A program made the translations under genes and the position numbers. Below, in pieces: positions 50,970-62,900 of a stretch of DNA of 64,000 nucleotides (positions within the stretch are counted from its first letter, which is position 1; every line of letters starts with the position of its first letter). The notes beneath the pieces were generated by a model, which searched no databases, was not told the origin of the DNA, and saw only the letters and a program-made list of their open reading frames with translations. The DNA lies in contig OY720348.1 in assembly GCA_963082975.1 (NCBI GenBank), forward strand, positions 61,715,719 to 61,779,718, in the 5' to 3' direction. The stretch comes from Labia minor. Its lineage: Eukaryota; Arthropoda; Insecta; Dermaptera; Spongiphoridae.

Positions 50970-52890
50970 TAAACAAAAAATTGTATATTTATTTGTATTT
51001 TGGATATAGTAAACCGCTCTAACAAAGGATATTTTTGAAATTCACACCATAGATAATTGTTTAGAAAGAAAAATCGATCTATATTGGTTTCAGCATCAGG
51101 AAAAATCTCTTATCTTTATTAGTTTTTTCCTAATTTTAAATAGGAATTTTAATAATAAAAAAAAAATGGCACCGGGCAACGCCGGACAGGTTCCTTAAAT
51201 ACAAAATATTATAAATAAAATAAAATTAAAAATATTCATTTTAATAATATTTTTTAATCACAAATTACGAAATATATATTATATTATATCCACAGGCCAT
51301 ACTTTTCTGCCTTTCGATGCATTAATGTATACGTTTAAGGGCTGTAGTTTTATTAATATTTTTTGTTAATTTATGTTCTTTTTAGTTATTTGAAATTGTT
51401 TCATTTATTTTGTAGTTTATTTATTTTAAATAATAATCTTTAATCTTGAATATTCATAGATCATAAGGAATAGTATTTTTTAAAGTACCGAACATGGGCT
51501 TGGTGAACCAGGTACTTTATATAATATAGAAGTTAAAAGAAACATTTCATATTCTAATTCTAATATTTAACGAAATAAATGTAGCTATATGGTTCTAAAT
51601 TTAAATGGATATATTTCAAACATTTAATCTTCAAATATAAATATTGAACTGGATAAATATCAAATAAACTTGCAAAAATATTAAAAAAACATAAAACTAT
51701 TAATATGAATTAGTATGGAAAGATAACGAAAATATTAATTGATAAGTACGTACATCTTTTTTAACGGGTCAATACGATTTTTTCATATTTTTACACGGTA
51801 CGGTATGCTAATAAGAATGAAAATTTTGTTAAGTTTAAAACAAAGGATAAAAAAACTAAAGGAAGCATTACTATCTACGAACTTTTTTTCATATTTATCA
51901 CAAAATTGCATAAAAGTTCGGGAATATTAGAGAAAGTCCCGAGCATTTTTTTAATGTTTACAATAATGTCTAAACATTTTTTCTTTACAATTTTACATAA
52001 TAATAACACTAATTACAGTAGTTATAATATATGGGAAATTTTAAACTTAAACCGCCGATTTGACCATGTTCACAACCGAATTTTAAAAAACCAAAATCAC
52101 TTTACATTTACACTTTATGAAGCTCTACTCGAATTCAAAATCAAAATTTAACAAATCGAAAATTTTTGACGACAGACACCCAGACATATAGATTATATAA
52201 ACGAACTAAAAGTTTGTTGAATATAGAAAAGATATTAAGATAGGTTGAGCTATATTTTCTTGTGATATAGGCAACAATTCAATATTAATAAAAATATTTA
52301 TAAAGGGAAAAAATAATTTTAATTAATAATTGTAAATAATATATGAATCAAAATTGAAAAAATTAATTTTTAATATAAATTTTATTTTAAATATTGAATA
52401 ATTTATAGGTTTTTGATTTAAAAGGTTCGGTGCTTACGAATATGTAATCGCCAATAGTGAGGAAAGGAAGGAAGGAGTAATGAATCTTAAAATAAATATT
52501 AAGATTATTCTATTGTAGGGATAATCGAACTTGCTGAGTAAAAATATTAAACAATAAATGTTAATTTTACTATAAATTTGTATAGTTTTAAATTAGAAAA
52601 GAAATAAAAAAATAATTAATAAATGAATTAAATAATGAAAGATTAATATATTATAGCAGATATAAAAGATATTAAGAGCTCACTATTATTACACATTCAT
52701 AGTATTATGAATTTAATAAAAAAAATATATTATATTGATAATTTTAATAAATGTATACATATATTATATTTCTTTTACAATTTCTAATCATACCGGGCAT
52801 ACTCGAATATACTTTTAAAATTATTTTGTTCATTTTAATATATTGAAAAGGATAAAAAAATAAAATTCATATAGATATTACTATTAATAC
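49655..52890. other. Unique arm sequence without recognisable genes (right)
   Basis: Mirror of 9931-13166 with the same dispersed repeat (51241-51516), (TA)n tract and short ORFs. Confidence 0.6.
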
Positions 52891-53498
52891 AGATTGTAGT
52901 GTAAAATTATAATAATAATTGTTATATTTAAATATTTATTATTTAGTTAAATAGTACAAGTATCCCATTCACGAGAGCAATTGTTTTCAGAGGGCTGAAA
53001 AGAAGCGGATGAGATAGTACTACATCGAGTACGTCCATCGGCTGGCTGCGAGTTGGCTACCCATTTAAAACTTCGAGGTCAGTATCTATATTTATCTAGT
53101 ATATTATTATAAAATAATATTAGTGATATATATTTAAATTTATCAATCTAACGTATGGTTTTGTAATTTTTTTACATGCAACATCATTGTTCATGGCGAT
53201 AATGTGGTTCCACTTCAATTTGAAAAAATGTGTTTCTACAATCTACCTGAATCACAGCGCACCAAATGTGAGTATACAACACCTTTATTTATTATGGCAC
53301 AAATAGTTAGTTTTTTTTATATTTTAATTAATAAGGGCAAAATTGATATAATTTTTGTTATAAAATTTCAATATTTAAAAAGAAATAAAAATTATTTTTT
53401 TAATTTTTTTATTCAATTAAATAAAGTAATTTTTATTTCAATTTTAGATAATATAAAATGTAATAAATATTTTAGTAGCCTACTAGATTAGGAAAAGG

Positions 53499-53540
53499 TG
53501 TTTTATTACCATTTTTATTAAATAAAACACCTTTTAGAGT
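53499..53540. other. Perfect 15-bp stem hairpin inside the tandem unit
   Basis: AAAAGGTGTTTTATT and its exact complement AATAAAACACCTTTT are separated by about 12 bases just after the ATG-bearing block. The hairpin is present in all copies (near 2162-2203, 5724-5765, 9288-9329, 57052-57093 and 60605-60646). It could be the scar of a small element or an RNA structure within the intron. Confidence 0.6.
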
Positions 53541-54387
53541 ATTTGACATTTAGTGGGTGGAGTGGGATATGTGTCATAAATATGGTATGATTGCATGTGT
53601 ATTGTGCATGTATTGTTTCCCAAGTCGTCTATTGATGACAATACCCTGGTTTGTGTACAGTTATGTGTATCTCTTAGACTGGTTATGAGGTGGCTCTATG
53701 TTCTCGATCAGACATTTGAGAAGGTAGTACAACAATGTTCCTTAATGGGAATATCCCGAAGGATGTATTGACTGCCTTATCGCCAGGGTTAACTTTCTTT
53801 CATGGGTGACCCGCCCATTATGGCAGGGCCCACGAATCCCCGGTTAGGTAGGATGTATTCTCTTACAGGTTGCCTCAAATGTGGTGTTCAGACATAATCC
53901 AAAAAATCAAAACCACTCTCAGCTGATCCACAGAAACTCACAAACACCTCCCCAATTTAATCTATTTTCTTTTTCCTTTTTTTTTCTTCTTCTTCTTCTT
54001 CTAAACGTCGCATTCCCTCGAAAAATAGAATACATGTTAGACCATACTGAGTCTAAGCGCGTTTCGGTAGTGCTTTTGAATGTTTTTTTTTTTTTTTTTT
54101 TCATCGTTTCCGCGATCGCGATCTTTTCTAGCAAGGCGAGCGTCTCGTGAAGATAGAAGATAGAAAAAATTGTTAGATGGCCATCTGAGCCATAGAATTG
54201 GGGTCTGGAATAGAATCAATTGAATAGGGAAGACATCATTGCGTAACCAAGCAGTCTCCACGGTTAGTATTTTCATTGCAAAGATTACATACATTCTTGA
54301 GTCTCATATTAATACGTATATATAATATATATTTAGTCAACTATCTAATAATTTATGAAAATTTCTTTTTCTTTTTATATTTTGAAG

Positions 54388-54471
54388 AGCATCAAAGAAA
54401 AAAAGGGTTGTTGGTCTGTGGGGCCAGAGATTCATCGCATCTCTTCACAATGTCGGCGAGTCTTCTCTACG
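54388..54471 (+). CDS. Candidate internal exon, unknown protein (unit R1)
   Basis: 84 bp, 28 codons, phase 0 at both ends. It sits between an acceptor (TTTTGAAG) and a consensus donor (GTGAGT). It reads as a Trp/Cys/Arg-rich peptide with the core GCWSVGPEIHRISSQCRRVF. The frame is open in all six copies (1239-1322, 4785-4868, 8350-8433 on minus; 57941-58024, 62589-62672 on plus). R1 differs from the others by two amino acids near its start. No family is recognised. The next block, from 54549, opens MDVCLNGFCKPATFNGG in the same phase, so the two could be joined, but I see no good donor at its end. Confidence 0.4.
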
Positions 54472-55171
54472 GTGAGTTGAAAATCTATTTTTATTTCATG
54501 CAAGAAATTATAATTTATTTTAATAATTAATAATTATTTAATTTTTAGATGGATGTTTGTCTAAATGGATTCTGTAAACCAGCAACTTTCAATGGTGGGA
54601 GCTTCATAAAATCCATAAAATTCTTTATCATTTATCATATAGTTACCAAATATTATTAAATTATTGAATTTTATTTTGTTTTTAGATCTACAGTGAATAA
54701 AATGGAAAATAATGTTGCATCATCTTAATATGAATCTTTCTAAAAAATTGTATTATCTGGTATGTGGTAAGCAATTAATAATTTTCTAACATCTCAGCAA
54801 CTAATTAATTTAAAAAGAAACATTATAATATATTATATATATTTCAATTATTAGAAGTAATTTTATATATTTCATTGAATATTTCGAATCTCATTTCTAG
54901 GATTAATAATTCTTTATTTACCTACTATATTTTACATTTATGTTCAAATAAATATTTTTTAAATTTAATTTCAATTAGTATTTTATTATATTATGTACTA
55001 TAAAAATAAATTTCGATAAAAATTATGAGTTTTTAAAGAAATATTTTGATCTAGAATTAATTATGTATTGATGATTTACACAAACTATATATTTAGTACA
55101 TATATTTCTACCTATTTGCATATTTATATTTTTTATGATACTAATTATATATTATTTTCTTATATTTTTAG

Positions 55172-55298
55172 TTCTACTTGTTGAATGGCATACACGATAC
55201 AAATATTCATTTCTTTGGACAGATATATGAAATAATCAAAGTAAAAATGAATGATATCAAGATCACCAATTGGATGGATTGGGGGTACAAACCCCCAC
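55172..55298 (+). CDS. Candidate exon with NWMDWGYKPP motif, unknown protein (unit R1)
   Basis: 127 bp, 42 codons plus one base. It follows an acceptor (TATTTTTAG) and ends at a perfect donor (GTAAGT). Its peptide begins FYLLNGIHDTNIHFFGQIYE and ends NWMDWGYKPP. It is open in all six copies (412-538, 3958-4084, 7523-7649 minus; 58727-58853, 63373-63499 plus), with one synonymous SNP in L1. A diverged paralogue lies in the second half of each unit. The upstream block ends KKLYYL in matching phase before a GTATGT donor. I do not recognise the family. Coding status is inferred from open frame, splice sites and duplicate conservation only. Confidence 0.45.
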
Positions 55299-55955
55299 GT
55301 AAGTCTTTTCTTTATATTTATTATGAAATAATTGTATTCTTTTAATGGTAATTGCTAATATATACTTAATTTGTTTCTTTTTTTTTTTGTTTGTTTCATG
55401 TAACGTTTTTGTTTTCGATGAAAATATTTTACTATATTGGTTCCATCAAAATTGGTGAGTATAATTCTAATGTGAATTATTCTTCGTATAGTTTATTTCA
55501 CATTTATTATTGATTTTAGGACAAAACTATTATGTTGAAGAGTTTGTCAACCCATGACCATTGAACAATTATTATAAGTTGTTTTCATTATTTAATAGTA
55601 TGATTCCTTTATATAAATATTATATTAATTTTAAACATATTATTATATTTTAATATTTCCATTTTTTTTTCAGATTTCTCATGGATATAAATGATCATAC
55701 GTGTTGAATAAACAAAATATGAATATTTCTTTCAATCTATTCGTCCTATGTATAGAGAGGGAGGAACAGGAATAGTTGAGAATGAATTAATTTTTGTAAG
55801 ATCATCCATTGATTAACTCCTTGGTGTGCAAACTAAAAACTCAGTATCTAATTTCTATATTTCTATATTTTTTTTATTAATTTGAATATATTTTAAGTGT
55901 TAATGTATATGTGTCATTGATTTGGAATTCAATACAATTAGTGTATAATTTTAGT

Positions 55956-56082
55956 TCTACATGAAGAATGACATTCACGAAATAAATATTCATTTCTTTG
56001 GACAGATCTATAAAAGAACAAAGTTAAGAATGCATGATTTCAAGATCACCAATTGGATGGAATAGGGGTACAAACCCCCACG
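55956..56082 (+). pseudogene. Second-half duplicate of the GYKPP exon with in-frame TAG
   Basis: Paralogue of the GYKPP exon about 780 bp downstream, after an acceptor (ATAATTTTAG). It keeps NIHFFGQIY, KITNWM and GYKPP but has TAG where the first copy has TGG (NWME*GYKPP). The donor has become GTTAGA. The stop is present in every full copy in both arms, so it predates array expansion or was spread by conversion. It is either a pseudo-exon or the true C-terminal end of an alternative isoform. Confidence 0.45.
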
Positions 56083-56439
56083 TTAGATTTTTCTTTATAT
56101 TTATTATGAAATAATTGTAATATGTATTAGGCAATTCTTAATATATACCTAATTTGTTTTTTTCTTTAAATTGTTTCATGTAACGTCTTTCTTGTTTATG
56201 AAAAATCTTTTGCTTCATTGGTTCCATCAAAAAGGTGAGTTTAATTCCAATGTGAATTATACTTTGTATAGTTTATTTCATATTTGTTATTGGTTCTAGG
56301 ACAAGACTATAATGTGGAAGAGTTTGTCAACCCATGACCATCGATCAATTATTGTAAGTTGTTTTTATTATTTTATACTATGAATTTTCTTTATATATAT
56401 TATATTTCTTTTACAATTTCTAATCATTCTGGACAATCC

Positions 56440-59400
56440 AGATTGTGATTGTAGTGTAAATTTATAATAATACTTGTTATATTTAAATATTTATTATTTA
56501 GTTAAATAGTACAAGTATCCAATTCACGAGAGCAATTGTTTTCAGAGGGCTGAAAAGAAGCGGATGAGATAGTACTACATCGAGTACGTCCATCGGCTGG
56601 CTGCGAGTTGGCTACCCATTTAAAACTTCGAGGTCAGTATCTATATTTATCTAGTATATTATTATAAAATAATATTAGTGATATATATTTAAATTTATCA
56701 ATCTAACGTATGGTTTTGTAATTTTTTTACATGCAACATCATTGTTCATGGCGATAATGTGGTTCCACTTCTTTTTGAAAAAATGTTTCTACACTCTACC
56801 TGAATCACAGCGCACCAAATGTGAGGATACAACACCTTTATTTATTATGGCACAAATAGTTAGTTTTTTTTATATTTTAATTAATAAGGGCAAAATTGAT
56901 ATAATTTTTGTTATAAAATTTCAATATTTAAAAAGAAATAAAAATTATTTTTTTAATTTTTTTATTCAATTAAATAAAGTAATTTTTATTTCAATTTTAG
57001 ATAATATAAAATGTAATAAATATTTTAGTAGCCTACTAGATTAGGAAAAGGTGTTTTATTACCATTTTTATTAAATAAAACACCTTTTAGAGTATTTGAA
57101 ATTTAGTGGGTGGAGTGGGATATGTGTCATAAATATGGTATGATTGCATGTGTATTGTGCATGTATTGTTTCCCAAGTCGTCTATTGATGACAATACCCT
57201 GGTTTGTGTACAGTTATGTGTATCTCTTAGACTGGTTATGAGGTGGCTCTATGTTCTCGATCAGACATTTGAGAAGGTAGTACAACAATGTTCCTTAATG
57301 GGAATATCCCGAAGGATGTATTGACTGCCTTATCGCCAGGGTTAACTTTCTTTCATGGGTGACCCGCCCATTATGGCAGGGCCCACGAATCCCCGGTTAG
57401 GTAGGATGTATTCTCTTACAGGTTGCCTCAAATGTGGTGTTCAGACATAATCCAAAAAATCAAAACCACTCTCAGCTGATCCACAGAAACTCACAAACAC
57501 CTCCCCAATTTAATCTATTTTCTTTTTCCTTTTTTTTTCTTCTTCTTCTTCTTCTAAACGTCGCATTCCCTCGAAAAATAGAATACATGTTAGACCATAC
57601 TGAGTCTAAGCGCGTTTCGGTAGTGCTTTTGAATGTTTTTTTTTTTTTTTTTTTCATCGTTTCCGCGATCGCGATCTTTTCTAGCAAGGCGAGCGTCTCG
57701 TGAAGATAGAAGATAGAAAAAATTGTTAGATGGCCATCTGAGCCATAGAATTGGGGTCTGGAATAGAATCAATTGAATAGGGAAGACATCATTGCGTAAC
57801 CAAGCAGTCTCCACGGTTAGTATTTTCATTGCAAAGATTACATACATTCTTGAGTCTCATATTAATACGTATATATAATATATATTTAGTCAACTATCTA
57901 ATAATTTATGAAAATTTCTTTTTCTTTTTATATTTTGAAGAGCATCAATGAAAAAACGGGTTGTTGGTCTGTGGGGCCAGAGATTCATCGCATCTCTTCA
58001 CAATGTCGGCGAGTCTTCTCTACGGTGAGTTGAAAATCTATTTTTATTTCATGCAAGAAATTATAATTTATTTTAATAATTAATAATTATTTAATTTTTA
58101 GATGGATGTTTGTCTAAATGGATTCTGTAAACCAGCAACTTTCAATGGTGGGAGCTTCATAAAATCCATAAAATTCTTTATCATTTATCATATAGTTACC
58201 AAATATTATTAAATTATTGAATTTTATTTTGTTTTTAGATCTACAGTGAATAAAATGGAAAATATAGTTGCATCATCTTAATATGAATCTTTCTAAAAAA
58301 TTGTATTATCTGGTATGTGGTAAGCAATTAATAATTTTCTAACATCTCAGCAACTAATTAATTTAAAAAGAAACATTATAATATATTATATATATTTCAA
58401 TTATTAGAAGTAATTTTATATATTTCATTGAATATTTCGAATCTCATTTCTAGGATTAATAATTCTTTATTTACCTACTATATTTTACATTTATGTTCAA
58501 ATAAATATTTTCTAAATTTAATTTCAATTAGTATTTTATTATATTATGTACTATAAAAATAAATTTCGATAAAAATTATGAGTTTTTAAAGAAATATTTT
58601 GATCTAGAATTAATTATGTATTGATGATTTACACAAACTATATATTTAGTACATATATTTCTACCTATTTGCATATTTATATTTTTTATGATACTAATTA
58701 TATATTATTTTCTTATATTTTTAGTTCTACTTGTTGAATGGCATACACGATACAAATATTCATTTCTTTGGACAGATATATGAAATAATCAAAGTAAAAA
58801 TGAATGATATCAAGATCACCAATTGGATGGATTGGGGGTACAAACCCCCACGTAAGTCTTTTCTTTATATTTATTATGAAATAATTGTATTCTTTTAATG
58901 GTAATTGCTAATATATACTTAATTTGTTTCTTTTTTTTTTTTTGTTTGTTTCATGTAACGTTTTTGTTTTCGATGAAAATATTTTACTATATTGGTTCCA
59001 TCAAAATTGGTGAGTATAATTCTAATGTGAATTATTCTTCGTATAGTTTATTTCACATTTATTATTGATTTTAGGACAAAACTATTATGTTGAAGAGTTT
59101 GTCAACCCATGACCATTGAACAATTATTATAAGTTGTTTTCATTATTTAATAGTATGATTCCTTTATATAAATATTATATTAATTTTAAACATATTATTA
59201 TATTTTAATATTTCCATTTTTTTTTCAGATTTCTCATGGATATAAATGATCATACGTGTTGAATAAACAAAATATGAATATTTCTTTCAATCTATTCGTC
59301 CTATGTATAGAGAGGGAGGAACAGGAATAGTTGAGAATGAATTAATTTTTGTAAGATCATCCATTGATTAACTCCTTGGTGTGCAAACTAAAAACTCAGT

Positions 59401-59992
59401 ATCTAATTTCTATATTTCTATATTTTTTTTATTAATTTGAATATATTTTAAGTGTTAATGTATATGTGTCATTGATTTGGAATTCAATACAATTAGTGTA
59501 TAATTTTAGTTCTACATGAAGAATGACATTCACGAAATAAATATTCATTTCTTTGGACAGATCTATAAAAGAACAAAGTTAAGAATGCATGATTTCAAGA
59601 TCACCAATTGGATGGAATAGGGGTACAAACCCCCACGTTAGATTTTTCTTTATATTTATTATGAAATAATTGTAATATGTATTAGGCAATTCTTAATATA
59701 TACCTAATTTGTTTTTTTCTTTAAATTGTTTCATGTAACGTCTTTCTTGTTTATGAAAAATCTTTTGCTTCATTGGTTCCATCAAAAAGGTGAGTTTAAT
59801 TCCAATGTGAATTATACTTTGTATAGTTTATTTCATATTTGTTATTGGTTCTAGGACAAGACTATAATGTGGAAGAGTTTGTCAACCCATGACCATCGAT
59901 CAATTATTGTAAGTTGTTTTTATTATTTTATACTATGAATTCTTTATATATATTATATTTCTTTTACAATTTCTAATCATTCTGGACTATCC
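56440..59992 (+). repeat. Tandem gene-like unit R2
   Basis: Second right unit, 3.55 kb, plus strand. Open exon-like blocks are 57941-58024 and 58727-58853. Its ATG-bearing block has a 2-bp deletion and substitutions (shared only with R3) that shift its frame. It also shares with R3 TCCAATTC, where the other copies have TCCCATTC, upstream of the 5' block. Confidence 0.8.
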
Positions 59993-62900
59993 AGATTGTG
60001 ATTGTAGTGTAAATTTATAATAATACTTGTTATATTTAAATATTTATTATTTAGTTAAATAGTACAAGTATCCAATTCACGAGAGCAATTGTTTTCAGAG
60101 GGCTGAAAAGAAGCGGATGAGATAGTACTACATCGAGTACGTCCATCGGCTGGCTCCGAGTTGGCTACCCATTTAAAACTTCGAGGTCAGTATCTATATT
60201 TATCTAGTATATTATTATAAAATAATATTAGTGATATATATTTAAATTTATCAATCTAACGTATGGTTTTGTAATTTTTTTACATGCAACATCATTGTTC
60301 ATGGCGATAATGTGGTTCCACTTCTTTTTGAAAAAATGTTTCTACACTCTACCTGAATCACAGCGCACCAAATGTGAGGATACAACACCTTTATTTATTA
60401 TGGCACAAATAGTTAGTTTTTTTTATATTTTAATTAATAAGGGCAAAATTGATATAATTTTTGTTATAAAATTTCAATATTTAAAAAGAAATAAAAATTA
60501 TTTTTTTAATTTTTTTATTCAATTAAATAAAGTAATTTTTATTTCAATTTTAGATAATATAAAATGTAATAAATATTTTAGTAGCCTACTAGATTAGGAA
60601 AAGGTGTTTTATTACCATTTTTATTAAATAAAACACCTTTTAGAGTATTTGACATTTAGTGGGTGGAGTGGGATATGTGTCATAAATATGGTATGATTGC
60701 ATGTGTATTGTGCATGTATTGTTTCCCAAGTCGTCTATTGATGACAATACCCTGGTTTGTGTACAGTTATGTGTATCTCTTAGACTGGTTATGAGGTGGC
60801 TCTATGTTCTCGATCAGACATTTGAGAAGGTAGTACAACAATGTTCCTTAATGGGAATATCCCGAAGGATGTATTGACTGCCTTATCGCCAGGGTTAACT
60901 TTCTTTCATGGGTGACCCGCCCATTATGGCAGGGCCCACGAATCCCCGGTTAGGTAGGATGTATTCTCTTACAGGTTGCCTCAAATGTGGTGTTCAGACA
61001 TAATCCAAAAAATCAAAACCACTCTCAGCTGATCCACAGAAACTCACAAACACCTCCCCAATTTAATCTATTTTCTTTTTCCTTTTTTTTTTCTTCTTCT
61101 TCTTCTAAACGTCGCATTCCCTCGAAAAATAGAATACATGTTAGACCATACTGAGTCTAAGCGCGTTTCGGTAGTGCTTTTGAATGTTTTTTTTTTTTTT
61201 TTTTTTTTTCATCGTTTCCGCGATCGCGATCTTTTCTAGCAAGGCGAGCGTCTCGTGAAGATAGAAGATAGAAAAAATTGTTAGATGGCCATCTGAGCCA
61301 TAGAATTGGGGTCTGGAATAGAATCAATTGAATAGGGAAGACATCATTGCGTAACCAAGCAGTCTCCACGGTTAGTATTTTCATTGCAAAGATTACATAC
61401 ATTATTGAGTCTCATATTAATACGTGTATCCGCTTGATACATCGACTATAGAGGCTTGTAAGACCTAAAAATTAATAGAAAGCTATTGTTCCTGAAAATT
61501 GAAAGTGGGAGGAAATGGAAGGGGATGAATCCTTAATATATATCAATTTTGCTCGAAGGCTAAAAAGAGGAATTAATATAATATTGCGATAGTTACCTCT
61601 TCACTTCTATCGCGCCTTGAAAATTAAGTGGACTGTATTAGAGGTCTATTTTTAATATATTAAGAATTTGGGATAGAAAAAAGCTCGCTAAATAAAAACT
61701 ATAATCAACTTTTATTATCTTTAATTAAATTAAAATTAGGTTCAATTAAAAACGGATTAATTATATTTAGGGTCACCTAAATATTTTTATATATCAACTT
61801 AAATCTAAATTTTAAGTCTAAAATTAATATAGTTCTAAGTGTTCATAAGTGCACTTATCTGACCACCGGGAATTGAAATAAATGGGGGTTTACGCTGCCG
61901 TTCGCTGCCTGGATGTCTTCTCTGCTGGTTTCGCAATTGATCCAACGATCAATTGGCTTTGGACCCTCCTCGAGTTTCCAACGGGTTGAATGGACCAGCA
62001 CTGATCCAAAGTAGAGATGATCCCCTTCAGGAATCACTGGGTTTGCCCCCTCGGAACAAACTCTGGAGCACAGGACCGGCGGCTGCAATCTGTAGCCTCG
62101 TCGACGACCCCAAAAGCACCGCGTTCGAGTTGTAAATTCGAACGGGTCGAATAAGGCGTCGGTGGGCCAAGGGACCCCAGTAAGCAGTGGACGAGCAGAT
62201 AAAAACAACAGGCAGCAGTGACAGACAAAGGCAATAGCACTCGGGAGACAGGACAACAGCAGCGGGGGGTTCAGAGAGCTCGGCCTGTCTTTTTATATGT
62301 AGATAGTAAGGGAGGGGGGTGGTCAACCTCATGAATTTATGACAATAACAATTAAATATTTAAAATTATAAATTAAATTAACTTAAAAATATTAAACTAC
62401 ATTATATAATTAATTAACACTAATATTTATAAATATTAAATTAATTACTATTTAAACTTAGTCAGAGGGCGGGAATTCAAATTTATTTGAATTCAGGTTC
62501 CATGCGGAAACAATACGTATATATAATATATATTTAGTCAACTATCTAATAATTTATGAAAATTTCTTTTTCTTTTTATATTTTGAAGAGCATCAATGAA
62601 AAAACGGGTTGTTGGTCTGTGGGGCCAGAGATTCATCGCATCTCTTCACAATGTCGGCGAGTCTTCTCTACGGTGAGTTGAAAATCTATTTTTATTTCAT
62701 GCAAGAAATTATAATTTATTTTAATAATTAATAATTATTTAATTTTTAGATGGATGTTTGTCTAAATGGATTCTGTAAACCAGCAACTTTCAATGGTGGG
62801 AGCTTCATAAAATCCATAAAATTCTTTATCATTTATCATATAGTTACCAAATATTATTAAATTATTGAATTTTATTTTGTTTTTAGATCTACAGTGAATA

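Larger units (their letters stand above)
52891..56439 (+). repeat. Tandem gene-like unit R1 (innermost right copy)
   Basis: Innermost right unit on the plus strand. Order: 5' block about 52990-53079 ending in a GTCAGT donor; ATG-bearing block starting at 53194 and ending in a GTGAGT donor; block about 53559-53730 (carries the 11-bp insertion); block starting near 53870 after CTCTTACAG; block 54388-54471; block from 54549; GYKPP block 55172-55298; MKIFYY block ending in GTGAGT; GACAAAAC block after TTTTAG; a last block after TTTTTTTTCAG with AATAAA near 55706; then the duplicated second half about 55710-56439. Confidence 0.8.

Noticed and set aside
53204-53491. 95-codon ORF running past the GTGAGT donor
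   Set aside because: The second part is AT-rich, rich in Phe/Ile/Asn/Lys, and looks like intron read-through.
53881-54150. 89-codon ORF with long Leu and Phe runs
   Set aside because: Most of it is translation of CTT and T microsatellites whose length varies between copies. Only its first block after CTCTTACAG could be exonic.
61855-62332. Overlapping ORFs of 60-133 codons in the GC-rich segment
   Set aside because: They lie inside the solo LTR. GC-rich DNA has fewer stops, and no domain is visible.
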